Origin: Streptomyces sp. NBC_00224
GTDB taxonomy: Bacteria; Actinomycetota; Actinomycetes; Streptomycetales; Streptomycetaceae
Assembly (NCBI RefSeq): GCF_041435195.1
Contig: NZ_CP108106.1
Location: forward strand, 8,631,001-8,695,000
Direction: 5' to 3'
Length of the DNA: 64,000 nt
The notes beneath the pieces are model-generated. The model was given only the letters and a program-made list of their open reading frames with translations. It had not been told where the DNA came from and did no database searches. Both the position numbers and the translations under genes were made by a program. Positions 19,226 to 29,043 of this stretch are shown here, piece after piece (within the stretch, counting starts at the first letter, position 1; the number at the start of each line of letters is the position of its first letter).

Positions 19226-20944
19226 CTAGAAGTTTGCTGAAGATGTTGCCTGGTCAGCGGGTGTTTTCGGGGCGGCGGCCCCTGCCGCTAGGGGGTGGCA
19301 GGGGCGATGGTCCAGGTGGTTTCGGTGTGGGTGAGTCCGAGGTTGATCAGTCGGCGGAGGTTGAGGGCAGCGGCCCGGGTGTGGAGCCAGGTGTCGTTCT
19401 TGAGGGTGCCGTAGTAGCGCAGTCTCCGGTTGCCGTGGGCGACGAGCCAGGCGACGCCACGTTCGACGGGTGGCCTCCAACGCCGGTAGGCAGCCTGCCA
19501 GTCGGGGTCGGTGGCGGCCTGGCGACGGGCGGCGGCCTGCTGGTCGTGGTGCAGGCGGATGGTCAGGATCCGGCCCAGCTTGTTCCTCGTGCACCGGTCT
19601 CGCAGCGGGCAGTGGGTGCACAACTCTCCGAAGAAGGCTTTGCGCTGGAGATACTGTCCGCTCTGGTCGCCGAGCGGGACGGTGTGGCCGACCGGGCATG
19701 TCACCGTTGCGGCAGCGGTGTCGATGTGGAAGTCGTCCAGGGTGAAACCGCCGGGGACGGCGGGCTTGAGCGGGGCGGGTTTGCAGAAGATCTGGTGTCC
19801 GGCTGTGGTCAGGGCGGCCCGGTGGTGGTGGCCGGAGTAGGCGGTGTCCCCGAAGACATCAAGCGGCCCGGTCTCATCGGCCAGCAGGTCCAGCGCGACA
19901 GTTCCCTCGGCGTGGTCGGTGCCGCTGCCCGGACGTAAGGCGACCGCAGTGAACAGCCCGGTTTCCGGCTCGAAGGCGAGATGGCCTTTGAAGCCGTCGG
20001 TCCGCTGGTGGGTGGTCTTGTGGATGTGCCTCGCCTCAGGGTCAACGGTGGAGATGACGCGGCCGGGGGCGGTGCGCCGGGCAATGCGCCAGCGGCCGTC
20101 GCTGCCGTCGGAATCCTCAGGGGGCTCGACGTCCTGGCCAGCGACCAGGGCCAGGATGCCGACCGCGTTCGCGGCTTTCTCGCCCAGGTTCTGTTCGGGC
20201 AGGTGGGCCAGGACCTGGAGGGCGTCGGTGACCAGGGCGTCGGCGAGTTCGGCCCGCGCCTTCTCGTCGTCCCAGGCGATCTTCGGTTTGCCGGGCCCGG
20301 CGAGGTAGTCGTGCCCGGTGCACCGGTCCTTCACGGTCTCGGTGCCGCCGGGGACCTCGCGGGCGACCCGGCGGATGGCGGAGATGAGCTGGGTGACGGT
20401 GTCCTGGGTGGCCACCGCGTCCTGGAAGACGGTGGAATCCAGGGCCCGCCGGTGGCGTCCGCGCAGGATTCCGGTGGCCTCGATGACCTGACAGACTGCG
20501 GTGAACACGCGGTGCGGGTCGCGTGAGTGCTGCAGCCGGCGCCGGAAGTAGGTCAGCAGCGAGGAGTCGAAGCCGCCGTCCAGCAGGCCGAGTCCGCACG
20601 CGGCCTTCCACCGCAGGTCGCAGCGTAGTTCCTGGACGGCCTCCGCGTCCGACAGGCCGTTCAGGACCTGCAGCACCACCACGGTGGACAGCACCTGCGG
20701 CGGATAGCTCGGGCGCCCGTTGGGCGAGGGGTACATGTCCGCGAACATCCCCGCCGGGAACAACACCTCCCGGTGCTCGGCCAGGAACGCGAACACACTC
20801 CGCTCGGGGATCAACTCCCGGCAGGTTTCCCACACATCAGGCCCGACCGGCACCCCGGCCCACTCACCCTGCATAACTACCAGACTGGCCCCGGACCGCA
20901 TGATCCAGGACCAGAACAGCCGAACATTTTCAGTGATCTTCTAG
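19226..20944 (-). mobile_element. IS1182-family insertion sequence
   Basis: 1,719 bp bounded by imperfect inverted repeats starting CTAGAAG (CTAGAAGTTTGCTGAAG at 19226 and, inverted, CTAGAAGATCACTGAAA ending at 20944). It carries one intact transposase gene. Its right end directly abuts the IS701 end at 20945. No matching target duplication was found. Confidence 0.8.
19288..20874 (-). CDS. IS1182-family transposase
   Basis: 528 residues from ATG 20874 (in-frame start codons also exist up to 20901). N-terminal module: RSVFAFLAEHREVLFPAGMF and GRPSYPPQVLSTVVVLQVLN. Catalytic region: ALDSTVFQDAVATQDTVTQL (first Asp), FGDTAYSG (second Asp), the Cys cluster CTHCPLRDRCTRNKLG, and RPPVERGVAWLVAHGNRRLR with the late Glu. 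No stops or shifts, so probably active. Confidence 0.9.
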   Translation of the reverse strand: MQGEWAGVPVGPDVWETCRELIPERSVFAFLAEHREVLFPAGMFADMYPSPNGRPSYPPQVLSTVVVLQVLNGLSDAEAVQELRCDLRWKAACGLGLLDGGFDSSLLTYFRRRLQHSRDPHRVFTAVCQVIEATGILRGRHRRALDSTVFQDAVATQDTVTQLISAIRRVAREVPGGTETVKDRCTGHDYLAGPGKPKIAWDDEKARAELADALVTDALQVLAHLPEQNLGEKAANAVGILALVAGQDVEPPEDSDGSDGRWRIARRTAPGRVISTVDPEARHIHKTTHQRTDGFKGHLAFEPETGLFTAVALRPGSGTDHAEGTVALDLLADETGPLDVFGDTAYSGHHHRAALTTAGHQIFCKPAPLKPAVPGGFTLDDFHIDTAAATVTCPVGHTVPLGDQSGQYLQRKAFFGELCTHCPLRDRCTRNKLGRILTIRLHHDQQAAARRQAATDPDWQAAYRRWRPPVERGVAWLVAHGNRRLRYYGTLKNDTWLHTRAAALNLRRLINLGLTHTETTWTIAPATP

Positions 20945-21106
20945 TACTGCAACGGTGCTTGCCGTGACTGGTGGGCAGGTGTCATGGGCTGTGTCCGCGT
21001 CGTTTGTAGTGACTGGTGCGGGCCTGGTGTTGGCGCCGGCGTCGCCAGGTCGACCAGTGCAGGACGTGGTCGAGAGGCGGTGGCTGGCGGTGGTTGAGGC
21101 GGGTGA

Positions 21107-21918
21107 TCAGGCGTCTGATCTCGGGAAGGCTGAGATGGATGTGCTGGGAGGATCCGTTTCTGCTTTGTCCGTGTCGAGTTCGCGGGCCCGCAGGGCGGTG
21201 AGGCAGGCGTGGGCGGCCATGGCCAGGGTCATGTGGCGGTGCCAGCCGTCGTAACGTCGGACCTGGTAGTCGTCCAGACCGCACTCCTGCTTCGCGCTCT
21301 GGAAGCATTCCTCAACCGCCCACCGGCTGCCCGCGACACGGATCAGTTCGTCCAAAGTGGTGTCGGCAGGGCAGTAGGCGATGCAGTAGGAGATCTCCTC
21401 GGGCCTGCGGACGCTGCGGCGGGCGATGACCCAGTGTCGGCGGTCTTCGCGATGCCAGGGCCGGACCTCGACGCGGGCCCAGTCATAGATCCTCTGTCCG
21501 TGGGCGCCCTGGCCGCACGAGCGGCGTTTCCATTTCTGCGGTGGCAGGCCCGGGAACAGGTCGTGGACGGGATGGTCGATGGACCAGCGGGTGACGACGG
21601 TGTCGTGGCGGGTGGTGGCCATGACATGGAAGACGTCGGCCTGATCCAGCTCGAAGCGCCAGCCCTTGCTGTAGCCGTAGGCGGCGTCCGCCGTCACCCA
21701 CCCGAACGGGATCCTGTCGGTGACCGCCCGGCGGGCCATGGCCCGGGCCATGGCCACCTTCGTCTCGAAGGCAACGCTGTCGTTGATGCCGGCCTGCCGG
21801 CACCTTTCCCGGTCGTCGGTCCATGACGCGGGCAGATACAAGCGGCGGTCGATCAGGGTGCGTCCGCGGCTGGTGGCGTAGGCGAGGAACACACCGATCT
21901 GGCTGTTCTCGGTGCGTC
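21107..21918 (-). pseudogene. IS701 transposase, C-terminal part (separated by insertion)
   Basis: GRTENSQIGVFLAYATSRGR, RLYLPASWTDDRERC, FGWVTADAAYGYSKG, HWVIARRSVRRPEEISY and RWAVEECFQSAKQECGLDDY carry the central and late acidic residues of the DDE domain. The frame is intact apart from loss of the N-terminal part, now at 26048-26444. Confidence 0.85.
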
Positions 21919-22489
21919 CGGGGGCTTGTACGTGAATAACTGTCAGAGTTGACCTGTCGGACGAGCTGTGGTGGGAGGCTGGAGCATGGCTCTGCCTTCG
22001 CAACATCGCATCTCCGCCGCTCCGTTGAAGGCTAAGTTTGATCGGATCCTGCCTCACCTCGACGAGCGGCGCCGACGGCTTTACCTGGCCAGTGAGGCTG
22101 CTGCGCTCGGCCACGGTGGAATCACCGCGGTGGCTGCCATCTCCGGCGTCAGCACCGCCACCATCGTGCGTGGCATCGCTGAGTTGGAAGCGCATACGGC
22201 GCCGATGTGCCGCAACCGGGCTCCAGGGGCCGGACGCAAGCCGTTGACGACGACGGATACCGGACTGCGGCCGGCGCTGGAAGCTCTGATCGAGCCGCGT
22301 ACCCGTGGCGACCCGGTCTCCCCGCTGCGCTGGACGACGCTGTCGCTGCGCACGCTCGCCTCGTGTCGGCGTACACGTGATCGTGCTCAGTCTCGTACGC
22401 GTGAAAGTGCTCGCTTCCTGATGCGTTGGAGGCTGTAGCCCGCCAGTCTGCTGATTGTTCTGTTCGGGGTGGCGGAGGGGCGGTAGACG

Positions 22490-23908
22490 GTGGTCTTGGA
22501 CCCGCAACGCTGGCTGGAGTTGAGGCGGTTCCGCGGTCTGCACGAGTCCGGGGCGATGAGCTTGTCGGAGATCGCGAAGGAGTTGGGGATCAACCGCCGG
22601 ACGGCCCGGAAGTATCTGTCCGCTCAGGCCCCGATCGCGCCGCCCCGCCGCACGTCGAACGGCCGGCCCCGCAAGCGGGTGGTGGACGAGGTCGCGCCGC
22701 TGATCGACGCGATGCTAAGGGCCGAGATCCTGATCAAGGGGGCGGTGATCCATGAACGTCTGGGCCAGGAGTACGGATTCACTGGCAACTACCAGCGTGT
22801 GAAGCTCTATCTGCAGGAAGCCCGGCCCCGGATCGCGGAAGAGTTGGGAATCAGCCCAGGCGAACTGGCCGGGCTGCACCGCCGGTTCGAGGTGGTCCCG
22901 GGGGCCCAGGCCCAGGTCGACTGGGGTGACGAGGGGAAGATCCTCGCTCACATGGGCGTCCCGAAGGTCTACTCCTTCCACATGACCCTGTCCTACTCGC
23001 GTGATCCGTTCTGCTGCTTCACCACCAGTCAGGACCTGGAAACGTTCTTCGACTGCCACCGCCGCGCGTTCGCGCACTTCGGTGGGGTGCCGATGACGAT
23101 CGTCTATGACCGCACCAAGACCGTCGTCCGCCGGCACGTTGCCCCCGGCGAAGCGGTCCCGCTGCATCCCGAGGCCGTCGCCTTCGCCGGGCACTATGAC
23201 TTCGATGTCGATGTGCTGGCCGCCTATCGGCCCACCGGCAAGGGCCGGGTCGAGCGGCAGGTTCTGATCGTCCGCGACCACGTCCTGGCCGGGCGAGCGT
23301 TCTCCTCCGTCGAGGAGATGGACGCTGCCTTCGCCGCCTGGGTGCCGCTGCGGCGGGCGAAGGTGCACCACACCCACGGCGAGGTCATCGGCCATCGTGC
23401 TGCCCGTGACCACATGGCCCTGCGGCCACTGCCTCAGACACCGTATGTGGTCACTCAGCGATACCTTCGGCACGTCGGCAAGGACTGCCTGGGCGCCTTC
23501 GACGCGAACCTCTACTCAGTGCCGGCCCGCAAGGTCCGCCCCCGCCAACTGGTCGAGATCCGGGCCACGAAGTCCCAGGTCACGCTCCACTCCACAGACC
23601 CCGACACCGCAGGGCAAACGCTGCTGGCCACCCACTCCCGAGCGGTCGGCCGCGGCGCCCGCATCGTGGATGAGAAGCACTGGGAGGGACTGCCCAGAGG
23701 CGACAACCGGCGCGTCACCACAGGCGATGTCCCGACACGGCCTCGCCATCAGGACACCTTGAGTGCCGAGTCCGGGCCGCTGATGGCCCTGCTGACCCGG
23801 GCCGCAGCCACCAGCATCAAGGTGGGCCGCCGGCCCTTGTCGGTCTATGACGAGCTGACCGGCACCCGCCCCTTCACCACCAAGTCGACCCCGGAGGACC
23901 CCCGTTGA
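22490..23908 (+). CDS. istA: IS21 transposase IstA
   Basis: 472 residues. N-terminal helix-turn-helix (SLSEIAKELGINRRTARKYL), then the integrase core: QAQVDWGDEGKILAHMG (first Asp), GGVPMTIVYDRTKTVVRRHV (second Asp) and a late acidic region in YRPTGKGRVERQVLIVRDHV. C-terminal SH3-like segment FDANLYSVPARKVRPRQLVE. It overlaps istB by 4 bp (ATGA-type coupling with a TTG or internal start). Intact. Confidence 0.92.
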   Translation: MVLDPQRWLELRRFRGLHESGAMSLSEIAKELGINRRTARKYLSAQAPIAPPRRTSNGRPRKRVVDEVAPLIDAMLRAEILIKGAVIHERLGQEYGFTGNYQRVKLYLQEARPRIAEELGISPGELAGLHRRFEVVPGAQAQVDWGDEGKILAHMGVPKVYSFHMTLSYSRDPFCCFTTSQDLETFFDCHRRAFAHFGGVPMTIVYDRTKTVVRRHVAPGEAVPLHPEAVAFAGHYDFDVDVLAAYRPTGKGRVERQVLIVRDHVLAGRAFSSVEEMDAAFAAWVPLRRAKVHHTHGEVIGHRAARDHMALRPLPQTPYVVTQRYLRHVGKDCLGAFDANLYSVPARKVRPRQLVEIRATKSQVTLHSTDPDTAGQTLLATHSRAVGRGARIVDEKHWEGLPRGDNRRVTTGDVPTRPRHQDTLSAESGPLMALLTRAAATSIKVGRRPLSVYDELTGTRPFTTKSTPEDPR

Positions 23909-24675
23909 GCGAGCTGGTCAGCACCCGCATCCGCACCACGGCCGCCAAGCTCGGCCTGCCCCACCTGGCCGAAGCCCTCAACGAGTACGCCCAGCGGGCA
24001 GACGAAGGCAAGATGGGCTACCTCGACTTCATCGACCTGGTCCTGGCCGAAGAACTCGCCGTCCGCGACGACCGCCGCTTCCGCCAGGGTCTGCGGACCT
24101 CGAAATTGCCACACCACAAGACACTGGACGACTACGACTTCTCCTTCCAGCCCGAACTCGACCCGCGCAAGGTCAAGGACCTGGCCACGCTGTCCTTCGT
24201 CGAGGCCAAGGCCAACGCCGCTCTGCTGGGACCACCCGGAGTCGGCAAGACCCACATCGCCGTCGGGCTCGCGGTCGCCGCCTGCCGGGCCGGCTACTCG
24301 ATCTACTTCACCAGCCTCGACGACATGGTCCGCAACCTCAAGGCTGCCGAGGCTGTCGGGCGTCTGACCAGCAAACTCCGCACCTACCTGCGACCAGGCG
24401 TCCTCGTGGTCGATGAGGTGGGCTACGAGCCCCTGGAACGAGCCGAGGCCAACCTGGTCTTCCAGGTGATCTCGAAACGATACGAGAAGGGGTCCATCAT
24501 CCTGACCTCGAACAAAACCTTCAGCGAGTGGGGTCAGGTCTTCGGCGACGAAGTCCTCGCCACCGCAATCCTCGACCGCCTCCTGCACCACTGCGACGTG
24601 ATCGCGATCAACGGCCCCAGCTACCGACTCAAGAACCGACTCCAAGCCATCGAGCGCGACACCGACGCAGCCTGA
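23905..24675 (+). CDS. istB: IS21 ATP-binding helper protein IstB
   Basis: 256 residues. Walker A LLGPPGVGKTHIAVGLAVAA at about residue 110, Walker B VLVVDEVGYEPLERAEANLV, sensor SIILTSNKTFSEWGQVFGDE, and the arginine finger region ATAILDRLLHHCDVIAINGP. IstB is an AAA+ regulator that selects targets and activates IstA. The start overlaps the istA stop. Confidence 0.92.
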   Translation: MSELVSTRIRTTAAKLGLPHLAEALNEYAQRADEGKMGYLDFIDLVLAEELAVRDDRRFRQGLRTSKLPHHKTLDDYDFSFQPELDPRKVKDLATLSFVEAKANAALLGPPGVGKTHIAVGLAVAACRAGYSIYFTSLDDMVRNLKAAEAVGRLTSKLRTYLRPGVLVVDEVGYEPLERAEANLVFQVISKRYEKGSIILTSNKTFSEWGQVFGDEVLATAILDRLLHHCDVIAINGPSYRLKNRLQAIERDTDAA

Positions 24676-26047
24676 CTACTGGGCACTTTCAAACGTACAC
24701 AGCTGAGCAGTTCGGAGAGAACGCGGACACCTCGGCCCTGACCGCACAGGGCCACCCCGTCAGCGCCACGACCGTCGGGCACCTGCTGCACGCCATGGGC
24801 TACAGCCTGCAGGGCACCGCCAAGACCACGGAGGGCGCCCGTCACCCGGACCGCGACGCACAGTTCACCCGTATCAACGACACTGCTGCTGCCTTCCTCG
24901 ACAGTCACCAGCCGGTGATCAGCATCGACACCAAGGCCAAGGAGTGGCTCGGTAACCGCGACCGGCCCGGACACACCTGGCGCCCCGGCAAGAACCCGAT
25001 CAAGGTGGACTGCCACACCTTCGTCACCGATGGGATGCCAGTCGTCATCCCCTACGGAATCTACGACCTGGCCACCAACACCGGCTGGGTCAACGTCGGC
25101 ACCGACCACGACACCGCCGAGTTCGCGGTGGAGTCCATCCGCCGCTGGTGGCGGCACCGCGGACGAGCCGACCACCCCGATGCCACGCGGCTGCTGATCA
25201 CCGCTGATTCCGGCGGCTCCAACGACCCTCGTCGCTGGACGTGGAAGAAGCACCTGCACGCCTTCGCACGCGAGAGCGGGCTGGAGATCACGGTCAGCCA
25301 CCTACCACCTGGCACATCAAAGTGGAACAAAATAGAACACCGGATGTTCTGCCATATCACCGCGAACTGGCGAGGACGGCCGCTGACCAGCTACGAGGTC
25401 GTCCTGGAGACCATCTCCACAACAACCACCACGACCGGGCTCTCGATCGGCGCGGGACTCGACACCGGCAGCTATCCACTTGGCGTGACCATCCCGCCCG
25501 CAGAGTTCCGCGCCCTGCCAATCACACCGAGCACGTTCCACGGCGACTGGAACTACACGCTCGCACCCGCCCCACCCATGCCTCCCGAGGCACCACGAAG
25601 TCGTCTCCGGATCGAACCCGCTCTCACCGAACTGCTCACCGACCCAGCCCTGACGGGCATGGACCGCTCCGACTTCGACCACCTCGTGGCGGTCTCGGAA
25701 CCGTACTGGGACGCCCTGGCCGAGGCTGCCTTCCAACGACGCTTTGCTTTCACCGTCCGCGCGGCTATCTCCACCCGCAGATCAGCAGCGTCGACCACCT
25801 CCACCGGCTCCTGGCAGCCATCTTGCGCCGCCGAAGGGCCGTAACCATTACGTTCCTGGCCCAGTTGCTGGGAGTCAATCGCACCAACCTGTCCATCCAG
25901 TACCAGGACGCAAAGCGGCTCCTGGACCTGCACCGGGTCCTCATCACACCTATACCCGGATCGGCCGCCCGCACATGGGAACAGCTACACGCCCGAGCGG
26001 CTCCCACCCAAACCCGTCGCTGACAGTTATTCACGTACAAGCCCCGG

Positions 26048-26444
26048 CGGTGCCGGAGTACTGCCGCTGCACACCGGCCGAGCGGATGCCCTTCTTGAGG
26101 AAACCGGTGTCATCGACGATTAGGACGGCATCCCGGTCTCCGAGGTGTTCAACGACGTAGTCGCGCACATCGTCCAGGACCTCGTCGGCATCCCACTCGA
26201 TCCGGTTCAGCAACCGGTGGATACGGTCAGGGCCCGTGTGTCCGGCCTCTTCCGCGAGCGTCCAGCCGTTCTTCCGCTCCGGCGGAGCAATCAGCCCCCG
26301 CATATAGGCAAGCGCCGACTGTCGCGGCTCCTCCCGGCTGAACCGGTGCACGAACCGCCCATGCACCGCGCCCAGTTCCCCGGCCCACAATATGACATCA
26401 GCGAGGTCCCCACCCATAACCAAACCAACGACAAAACTGGCCAC
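26048..26444 (-). pseudogene. IS701 transposase, N-terminal part (separated by insertion)
   Basis: MASFVVGLVMGGDLADVILW through FSREEPRQSALAYMRGLIAP and DAVLIVDDTGFLKKGIRSAG, breaking off at the ISAzo13 end. Continues at 21918 on the same strand. Confidence 0.85.
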
Positions 26445-26519
26445 CAGTCACGGCAAGCACCGTTGCAGTACTATAGCTTCCGGGCGTACCCTGACGGCTC
26501 AGGATTCGTTAACCCACGT

Positions 26520-27797
26520 ATGACATGTGCGCAGCCGATGACCGAGTGGGCAGAGGCGGTATCTCTCGCTCGCAGGCAATCGCCGTTCTACCATCGCCTC
26601 TATCAGCAGGTTCCCGACCGGCCCAGGTATCTGCACGAGCTGCCTGTGATCGACCAAGGGGACTTCTGGACGGCCTGCCTGCGTAACGGCAACGAGGTTC
26701 TGACCGGTCCGTTCCACGAGGGCATCGCGGTGAGTTCGGGCGGCACCTCCGGCAAGCCCAAGACCAGTCTGTACTCCGCCGGCGAGCATCGCGCGGTCGT
26801 CGCCGCGATCGCCGCCGGTATGACCAGCGCGGGACTGCGGCCAGGTGACCGGGTGGCGAACCTCCTGACTGTCGGGGCACTCTCCCTCAGCTTCGTGCAC
26901 ATCACACACGCGATCCACGACGGCAGTGTGCCTGTGGTGGAGTTGCCCATCGCCAGCCACGCCGACTGTGAGCGCGTCGTCGAAATCCTAGCGGCCCATT
27001 CCGCCACCGTGCTGGTCGCCACCCCGAGCACTCTGATGCATGTCGCCACTCACCTGCGCCAGCACGGGCACGCGCTGAACTCCCCGCGCCTTGCGCTCTA
27101 CGCGGGCGAGCCCCTCTACCGCGATCAGCGATCCCTGTTCGGCGAGGCGTTCCCGCAGGCACAGCCGTACCCGTTCAGCTATGTCAGCTCCGACATCGGC
27201 GTCGTTGCGATGCCCGTGATGAGCCAGGACGACCAGCGGCTGTACCGGGCCCACACCGCTCAGGTGATCGTGGAGATCATCGACTCCGATACCGGAGAGC
27301 CAGTCACCCGACCGGGCCGTCCCGGCAGGGTTGTGGTCACCAGCTTGCTGCGGCGCCTTATGCCCGTTATCCGCTACCCGGTCGGCGATATGGCGGAGTG
27401 GAGCGACACGGGCCCAGGCCACCTGCGGCTGCTCGGCCGCAGCAGCGGACACGCCCGCATCGGAACCGCCAGGCTTGACCTGGATGTCTTGCTCAGCCAC
27501 ATCTACGACATCATCGAGGAGCCGGAACCGCCTTCGGTGCAGATCGTCTTTCGCCACCACCAGGGAAAGGACCAGCTTGTCGCTCGCATCGCCGCCAACG
27601 TCCCCGATCCCGAACGGTCCTCCCGCCTTCTCCAGGACCGCTTCCGCTCCACCCAGCCCGAGTACCGCTACCCATTGGAAAGAGGAGGCGTCCACCCACT
27701 CGCTGTGGAATGGGTCTCCGTCGGCCAGTTGGCGGTCAACCCCAGGACCGGCAGAATCCTCCCCACCGTCGACGAACGTGACCCCACCCATTCCTGA
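26520..27797 (+). CDS. PaaK-like adenylate-forming enzyme (acyl-CoA ligase-like)
   Basis: 425 residues from ATG 26520. The ATP-binding loop SSGGTSGKPKT is near residue 77, followed by AGMTSAGLRPGDRVANLL, LYAGEPLYRDQRSLFGEAFP and PFSYVSSDIGVVAM. The conserved VIRYPVGDMAEW precedes a small C-terminal domain. This is the layout of phenylacetate-CoA ligase-type ANL enzymes, which adenylate a carboxylate and often pass it to a thiol. There is no adjacent carrier protein or phenylacetate gene, and the Shine-Dalgarno match is poor. The IS701 end lies only 50 bp upstream, so its native promoter was probably displaced. Confidence 0.75.
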   Translation: MTCAQPMTEWAEAVSLARRQSPFYHRLYQQVPDRPRYLHELPVIDQGDFWTACLRNGNEVLTGPFHEGIAVSSGGTSGKPKTSLYSAGEHRAVVAAIAAGMTSAGLRPGDRVANLLTVGALSLSFVHITHAIHDGSVPVVELPIASHADCERVVEILAAHSATVLVATPSTLMHVATHLRQHGHALNSPRLALYAGEPLYRDQRSLFGEAFPQAQPYPFSYVSSDIGVVAMPVMSQDDQRLYRAHTAQVIVEIIDSDTGEPVTRPGRPGRVVVTSLLRRLMPVIRYPVGDMAEWSDTGPGHLRLLGRSSGHARIGTARLDLDVLLSHIYDIIEEPEPPSVQIVFRHHQGKDQLVARIAANVPDPERSSRLLQDRFRSTQPEYRYPLERGGVHPLAVEWVSVGQLAVNPRTGRILPTVDERDPTHS

Positions 27798-27832
27798 AAG
27801 CTGGGCCTTGACCCCGGAGTTTGGACTCGGGC

Positions 27833-28732
27833 TTATGCGGCTTGGGGAAGTGTAGTTGACGGTTCGTTGAAGAGGTTTTCGTAGGCGAGTGGGGAGCGTT
27901 GTCCGAGGCGGGAGTGACGGCGGATGGTGTTGTAGCGGCTCGCCCAGCGGAAGGCCGCGAGTCTCGCGTGGCGGGCAGTCGGCCATGCCTTCGCGCCCTG
28001 GAGGGTTTCCCGCTTCATGGCCGCGTTCCAGCTCTCCGCGGCGGCGTTGTCCGTGCTGCTGCCCACCCCACTCATGCTCTGGGTCACACCCGCCTTCGCG
28101 CAGGAATCGGCGAACGCGGTACTCGTATATTGGGATCCGTGATCGCTATGAAAAATGGTGTCGTTGAGGCTGCCACGGGTCCGCTCGGCCGCCGCCAGGG
28201 CGTCGACGACGAGTTCGGCCCGCATGTGATCAGCGATCGCCCAGCCCGCCAGGCGGCGTGAGCACAGGTCGATGACCGTCGCCAGATACAGCGGCTTCGC
28301 GCCGGCCACGGGCAAGTACGTGATGTCGCCGACGTACTTCGTGTTCGGCACCTGCGCGGTGAAGTCACGGCCGATGAGGCCGGCGGCCTTCACGGCGGCC
28401 TGATCCGGGATGGTGGTGCGGTGTTTCCTGCGCAGGCGCAGGCCGGCGAGCCCGATGCCACGCATGATCCGGGCGATCTTCTTGTGGTTCACGTGCTCGC
28501 CCCGGTCACGGAGCTCGGCGGTGATGCGCGGGACGCCGTAGGTGCCGTCCGAGGCAGCGTGGACGGTGCGTATCCGGGCCGCGAGCTGGGCGTCGGCGGC
28601 CTGGCGGGCGGCCCGCGCGGGCGCGGTCCTGCGCCAGTAGTAGAAGCTGGACCGGGCGATGCCGAGGATGGTGCACAGCCGCTTGATGCCGTAGCGGCGC
28701 TGGTGGTCGGCAACGAACTGGCAGCGGTTCAC
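27833..28732 (-). CDS. IS3-family transposase OrfB
   Basis: 299 residues from GTG 28732, overlapping the orfA stop by 3 bp. The HTH_21 region (RRYGIKRLCTILGIARSSFY, HAASDGTYGVPRITAELR) is followed by the integrase core: NTKYVGDITYLPVAG (first Asp), DTIFHSDHGSQYTSTAFADS (second Asp), then SSTDNAAAESWNAAMKRE (Glu). Normally made as an OrfAB fusion by frameshifting. Intact. Confidence 0.9.
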   Translation of the reverse strand: MNRCQFVADHQRRYGIKRLCTILGIARSSFYYWRRTAPARAARQAADAQLAARIRTVHAASDGTYGVPRITAELRDRGEHVNHKKIARIMRGIGLAGLRLRRKHRTTIPDQAAVKAAGLIGRDFTAQVPNTKYVGDITYLPVAGAKPLYLATVIDLCSRRLAGWAIADHMRAELVVDALAAAERTRGSLNDTIFHSDHGSQYTSTAFADSCAKAGVTQSMSGVGSSTDNAAAESWNAAMKRETLQGAKAWPTARHARLAAFRWASRYNTIRRHSRLGQRSPLAYENLFNEPSTTLPQAA

Positions 28733-29043
28733 CAGCGCGTCTCCCCGGCGAAATACCGGGCGGCCTTGCGCAGGATGTCGCGTTCCTCCTCCAGCTCGCG
28801 GATCCTCTTGCGCGCGGCGGCGAGTTCGGCCTCCACCGGGTTTTGGGGCTCGGCCGCCGCGGCGGCCCGTGTCGGCGAGTGGGCGCCGGGGCGCCGGCCG
28901 TCCGCCGCACGGATCCAGTTGCGCAGCGTCTCCGTGTTGACTCCGAGGTCCTCGGCGACCGACTTGATCGTCGCCCCCGGCCTCGATCGGTACAGCGCGA
29001 CCGCGTCCGCCTTGAACTCGGCGGGGTAGTGCTCCATTGCCAT
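28729..29043 (-). CDS. IS3-family OrfA (DNA-binding)
   Basis: 104 residues from ATG 29043. Helix-turn-helix MEHYPAEFKADAVALYRSRP and KSVAEDLGVNTETLRNWIRA, then a coiled-coil tail (AARKRIRELEEERDILRKAA). Overlaps orfB. Confidence 0.9.
   Translation of the reverse strand: MAMEHYPAEFKADAVALYRSRPGATIKSVAEDLGVNTETLRNWIRAADGRRPGAHSPTRAAAAAEPQNPVEAELAAARKRIRELEEERDILRKAARYFAGETRW

Larger units (their letters stand above)
22364..24729 (+). mobile_element. IS21-family insertion sequence with CCTCG target duplication
   Basis: The ends begin TGTCGGCG (22364) and, inverted, TGTCCGCG (24729), each followed by a second conserved block with TGCTCAG and TGAAAGTGC. CCTCG at 22359-22363 and 24730-24734 is a 5-bp direct repeat, and deleting the element plus one copy restores the ISAzo13 frame (TLAS joined to ALTAQG). 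Carries istA and istB. Confidence 0.92.
21986..26023 (+). pseudogene. ISAzo13-family transposase (copy 1), interrupted by IS21 and frameshifted
   Basis: The N-terminal part 21986-22363 reads FDRILPHLDERRRRLYLASE, ALGHGGITAVAAISGVSTAT and DPVSPLRWTTLSLRTLAS. After the IS21 it continues from 24735 (LTAQGHPVSATTVGHLLHAM, VISIDTKAKEWLGN, IPYGIYDLATNTGWVNVGTD, LLITADSGGSN, LPPGTSKWNKIEHRMF). A further frameshift near 25750 separates the C-terminal HTH-like end, readable to 26023. Confidence 0.85.
21922..26044 (+). mobile_element. ISAzo13-family element (copy 1) inserted in IS701 and itself split by IS21
   Basis: The ends are perfect inverted repeats starting GGGCTTGTACGTGAATAACT. CGG at 21919-21921 and 26045-26047 is the target duplication: removing the element restores the IS701 reading frame. 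Without the IS21 insertion it would be about 1.75 kb, matching copy 2 at 51823-53594. Confidence 0.85.
20945..26470 (-). mobile_element. IS701-family insertion sequence split by nested elements
   Basis: Perfect 30-bp terminal inverted repeats starting TACTGCAACGGTGCTTGCCG lie at 20945 and, inverted, at 26470. The transposase reads 26444 to 26048, then resumes at 21918 and ends near 21107 on the minus strand. The gap is exactly the ISAzo13 element. Flanking tetramers are CTAG on the left and CTAT on the right, so a clean target duplication is not preserved. Confidence 0.85.

Noticed and set aside
20941..26474. Clean CTAG target duplication for IS701
   Set aside because: Left flank CTAG, right flank CTAT; not identical, so not claimed.
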